Assembly (NCBI GenBank): GCA_020444775.1
Contig: JAGRHX010000281.1
Location: forward strand, 1 to 7,434
From: Gammaproteobacteria bacterium
GTDB taxonomy: Bacteria > Pseudomonadota > Gammaproteobacteria > HK1
Direction: 5' to 3'
DNA: 7,434 nucleotides
In this document: in pieces, positions 5,226 to 7,434 of the stretch
How positions within the stretch are numbered: the first letter of the stretch is position 1
How the letters are laid out: each line of letters begins with the position of its first letter
The notes under the pieces: model-generated
What the model saw: only the letters and a program-made list of their open reading frames with translations
What the model was told of the DNA's origin: nothing
Database searches by the model: none
Position numbers and translations under genes: made by a program

Positions 5226-7434
5226 ATGACCCATACCGCCCTGCAACCCGAGCACGCCGCGCTGGCCGCGCGTCTGCGACGTGAGACCGAAGGTCAGGTG
5301 CTGTTCGACACGTTCAGTCGCGGTCGCTACAGCACCGACGCCTCGATCTACCAGATCGAGCCGATCGGCGTGCTGGTGCCACGTCGCGTGGAGGACATCG
5401 AAGCCGCCATCGGCATCGCCCGCGAGGTCGGGGTACCGGTGCTGCCGCGTGGCGCCGGCACCTCGCAGTGCGGACAGACCGTCGGCCGGGCGCTGGTCAT
5501 CGACGTCAGCAAGCATCTCAATCGCATCGTCGAGCTGGACGAGGACAATCGCCGCGTGCGCGTTCAGCCGGGCATCGTCCTCGACGAGCTGAATCAGCAG
5601 CTACGGGGCACCGGGCTGTTCTTTCCGGTCGACGTCTCGCCGTCCAACCGCGCCACCATCGGTGGCATGACCGGCAACAACTCCTGTGGTTCGCGCTCGA
5701 TACGTTATGGCAACATGGTGCACAACGTGCACGCCATCGACGCGCTGCTCGCCGACGGCACCCGGGCCCGTTTCGGGCCGGTGAACGGCAACCTGGCGAA
5801 CACCGAGCATCCCGCCCGCTACGTCGAGCTGGTGCAGCAGATGCGTGCACTGCACGGCCGCGAGGCCGAGGAGATCGCACGCCGCTTCCCCAAGCTGCTG
5901 CGTCGGGTCGGCGGCTACAACATCGACATGCTGTCCAGCGACCAGCACAACATGGCGAGCCTGCTGGTCGGCTCCGAGGGCACGCTGGCCTTCTTCACCG
6001 AGGTCGAGCTGCAGCTCAGCGCGCAGCCCACCCACAAGCTGCTGGGGATCTGCCACTTCCCGACCTTCTACGCGGCGATGGATGCGACCCAACACATCGT
6101 CGAGCTGGGACCGAGCGCGGTAGAGCTGGTGGACCGCACCCTGATCGAGCTGTCGCGCGACATCGAGATGTTCCGGCCAACCGTGGAGCGTTTCGTGCAG
6201 GGTACGCCCGAGGCGCTGCTGCTGGTCGAGTTCGCCGGTGAGGACCGGGACGACCTGCTGCGGCGGCTCGGCCGACTGCGCGAGCTGATGGGCGATCTGG
6301 GCTTCGCCGAGGGCCTGGTGGAGGCCACCGACAACGGCTTCCAGCGCGCCGTGTGGGACGTGCGCAAGGCCGGTCTGAACATCATGATGTCGATGAAGGG
6401 CGAGGGGAAACCGGTGTCCTTTGTCGAGGACTGCGCGGTGGCGCTGCCGGATCTTGCCGAGTACACGCGCCGTCTGGACGAGATCTTCGCCCGCCACGGC
6501 ACCAGCGGCACCTGGTACGCGCACGCCTCGGTCGGCACCTTGCACGTGCGCCCGATCCTCAACCTGAAGACCGAGGACGGTGCGCGCAAGATGCGTCAGA
6601 TCGCCGAAGAGTGCTTCGAGATGGTGCGCGAGTACAAGGGCTCACACTCCGGCGAGCACGGCGATGGGCTGGTGCGCTCGGAATTCCACGAGGCCATGTT
6701 CGGCAGCCGTATCGTCAAGGCTTTCGAGACCGTCAAGGACAGCTTCGACCCGCAGACCCTGTTCAACCCCGGCAAGATCGTGCGACCGGAGCGCATGGAC
6801 GACCGCGAGCTGTTTCGCTACAAGCCGGGCTACGCCGCGCAGCCGCTGCAGACCGCGCTCGACTGGTCAGACTGGGGCGGCTTCTCCGCCGCGGTGGAGA
6901 TGTGCAACAACAACGGCACCTGCCGCAAGCGGCTGAGCGGGGTGATGTGTCCTTCGTTCAGGGTCACCGGTGACGAACTGCACGTGACCCGCGGTCGAGC
7001 CAACGCGCTGCGCCTGGCGATCACCGGACAGCTCGGCAGCGGCGCGCTGACATCAGCGCAGATGCGCGAGAGCATGGCCCTGTGCGTGTCCTGCAAGGGC
7101 TGTAGACGCGAGTGCCCGACCGGGGTGGACATGGCGCGGATGAAGATCGAGGTACAGCGCCAGCAGGTCCTGGAGCATGGCCTGTCGCTCAAGGATCGAT
7201 TGATCGCCTGGCTGCCCCGCTACGCGCCGCACGCGGCGCGCCTCGCACCGCTGAGCAACCTTGCCGGCGAGCTCAAGCCGCTGGCGGGACTCATCGAGCG
7301 GCTCGCCGGGATCAGCCGCCACCGCACCTTGCCACGCTGGCGTCGCGACGCGTTCGAGGACCGTGAGGCCGAACGGGCCAGCGCCGCGCTGGCCGCGGAC
7401 GCACCCGAGGTGGTGTTGCTGGTCGACACCTTCA
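5226..7434 (+). CDS. FAD-linked 2-hydroxyacid dehydrogenase with Fe-S domain (YdiJ/D-lactate dehydrogenase-like), 3' truncated
   Basis: The first 736 residues of a protein whose family usually runs about 930-1020; the frame leaves the window open. It has an FAD-binding domain of the glycolate oxidase GlcD/vanillyl-alcohol oxidase type (about 47-190) with PRGAGTSQCG (74-83), SPSNRATIGGM and GNNSCGS (150-156), and LVGSEGTLA (247-255). An FAD-oxidase C-terminal domain follows, with HASVGTLHVRP (433-443) and GEHGDGLVR (476-484). The ferredoxin-like part has C560-x5-C566-x8-C575-P, then C620-x2-C623-x2-C626-x3-C630-P. VVLLVDTF at the edge is the usual entry to the CCG domain. Relatives include E. 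coli YdiJ (D-2-hydroxyglutarate) and Shewanella Dld-II (D-lactate). They oxidise D-2-hydroxy acids and pass electrons through the Fe-S clusters, probably to quinone. Next to a glyoxylate aminotransferase, glycolate or glycerate are possible substrates (inference). No transmembrane segment or signal peptide is seen. Confidence 0.93.
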   Translation, partial: MTHTALQPEHAALAARLRRETEGQVLFDTFSRGRYSTDASIYQIEPIGVLVPRRVEDIEAAIGIAREVGVPVLPRGAGTSQCGQTVGRALVIDVSKHLNRIVELDEDNRRVRVQPGIVLDELNQQLRGTGLFFPVDVSPSNRATIGGMTGNNSCGSRSIRYGNMVHNVHAIDALLADGTRARFGPVNGNLANTEHPARYVELVQQMRALHGREAEEIARRFPKLLRRVGGYNIDMLSSDQHNMASLLVGSEGTLAFFTEVELQLSAQPTHKLLGICHFPTFYAAMDATQHIVELGPSAVELVDRTLIELSRDIEMFRPTVERFVQGTPEALLLVEFAGEDRDDLLRRLGRLRELMGDLGFAEGLVEATDNGFQRAVWDVRKAGLNIMMSMKGEGKPVSFVEDCAVALPDLAEYTRRLDEIFARHGTSGTWYAHASVGTLHVRPILNLKTEDGARKMRQIAEECFEMVREYKGSHSGEHGDGLVRSEFHEAMFGSRIVKAFETVKDSFDPQTLFNPGKIVRPERMDDRELFRYKPGYAAQPLQTALDWSDWGGFSAAVEMCNNNGTCRKRLSGVMCPSFRVTGDELHVTRGRANALRLAITGQLGSGALTSAQMRESMALCVSCKGCRRECPTGVDMARMKIEVQRQQVLEHGLSLKDRLIAWLPRYAPHAARLAPLSNLAGELKPLAGLIERLAGISRHRTLPRWRRDAFEDREAERASAALAADAPEVVLLVDTF

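Noticed and set aside
5601..6545. Open frame of 314 codons on the minus strand inside the dehydrogenase gene
   Set aside because: Same reason: it lies wholly opposite conserved FAD-domain coding sequence, and the product looks like a reverse-strand shadow.
7080..7150. Separate ferredoxin-like gene near the right edge
   Set aside because: The Cys motifs are in frame with, and continuous with, the FAD dehydrogenase, as is standard for this fused family.

Overview
The window is GC-rich (roughly two thirds G+C by eye), densely coding and all on the plus strand, as expected of a high-GC proteobacterium. Protein similarity recalled by eye (serine-glyoxylate aminotransferase, PotD-like binding protein, YdiJ-type FAD/Fe-S dehydrogenase) fits beta-, gamma- or alphaproteobacteria. 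I cannot place the organism more precisely. No tRNA, rRNA, insertion sequence, CRISPR array or phage gene was seen.

Layout: (1) 1-1548, a thiamine-diphosphate enzyme of the acetolactate synthase-like superfamily, missing about 50 N-terminal residues at the window edge. (2) 1634-2869, a PotD-like periplasmic substrate-binding protein with a Tat-type signal and an unusual Ser/Asp-rich insert. A 30-codon frame at 1545-1637 bridges genes 1 and 2 with ATGA overlaps at both ends. (3) 2959-3708, a complete zinc-binding sirtuin. (4) A 225-base gap with two inverted repeats. (5) 3934-5148, a class V PLP aminotransferase of the serine-glyoxylate / aspartate-glyoxylate type. (6) 5226-7434, a large FAD plus Fe-S 2-hydroxyacid dehydrogenase, cut by the right edge just as its C-terminal CCG domain begins.

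How they may work together (inference): the dehydrogenase would oxidise a 2-hydroxy acid to a 2-oxo acid, and the aminotransferase would handle glyoxylate and an amino donor. The TPP enzyme would decarboxylate or condense a 2-oxo acid, and the binding protein would deliver a substrate. The sirtuin could deacylate one of these enzymes. This looks like a small-organic-acid or amino-acid catabolic cluster, possibly around glycolate, glyoxylate, serine and hydroxypyruvate. No single substrate can be read from the sequence. The 225-base gap before the aminotransferase may split the set into two transcription units. The individual families are known; the least explained points are the substrate of the TPP enzyme, the sirtuin in a catabolic neighbourhood, and the insert in the binding protein.
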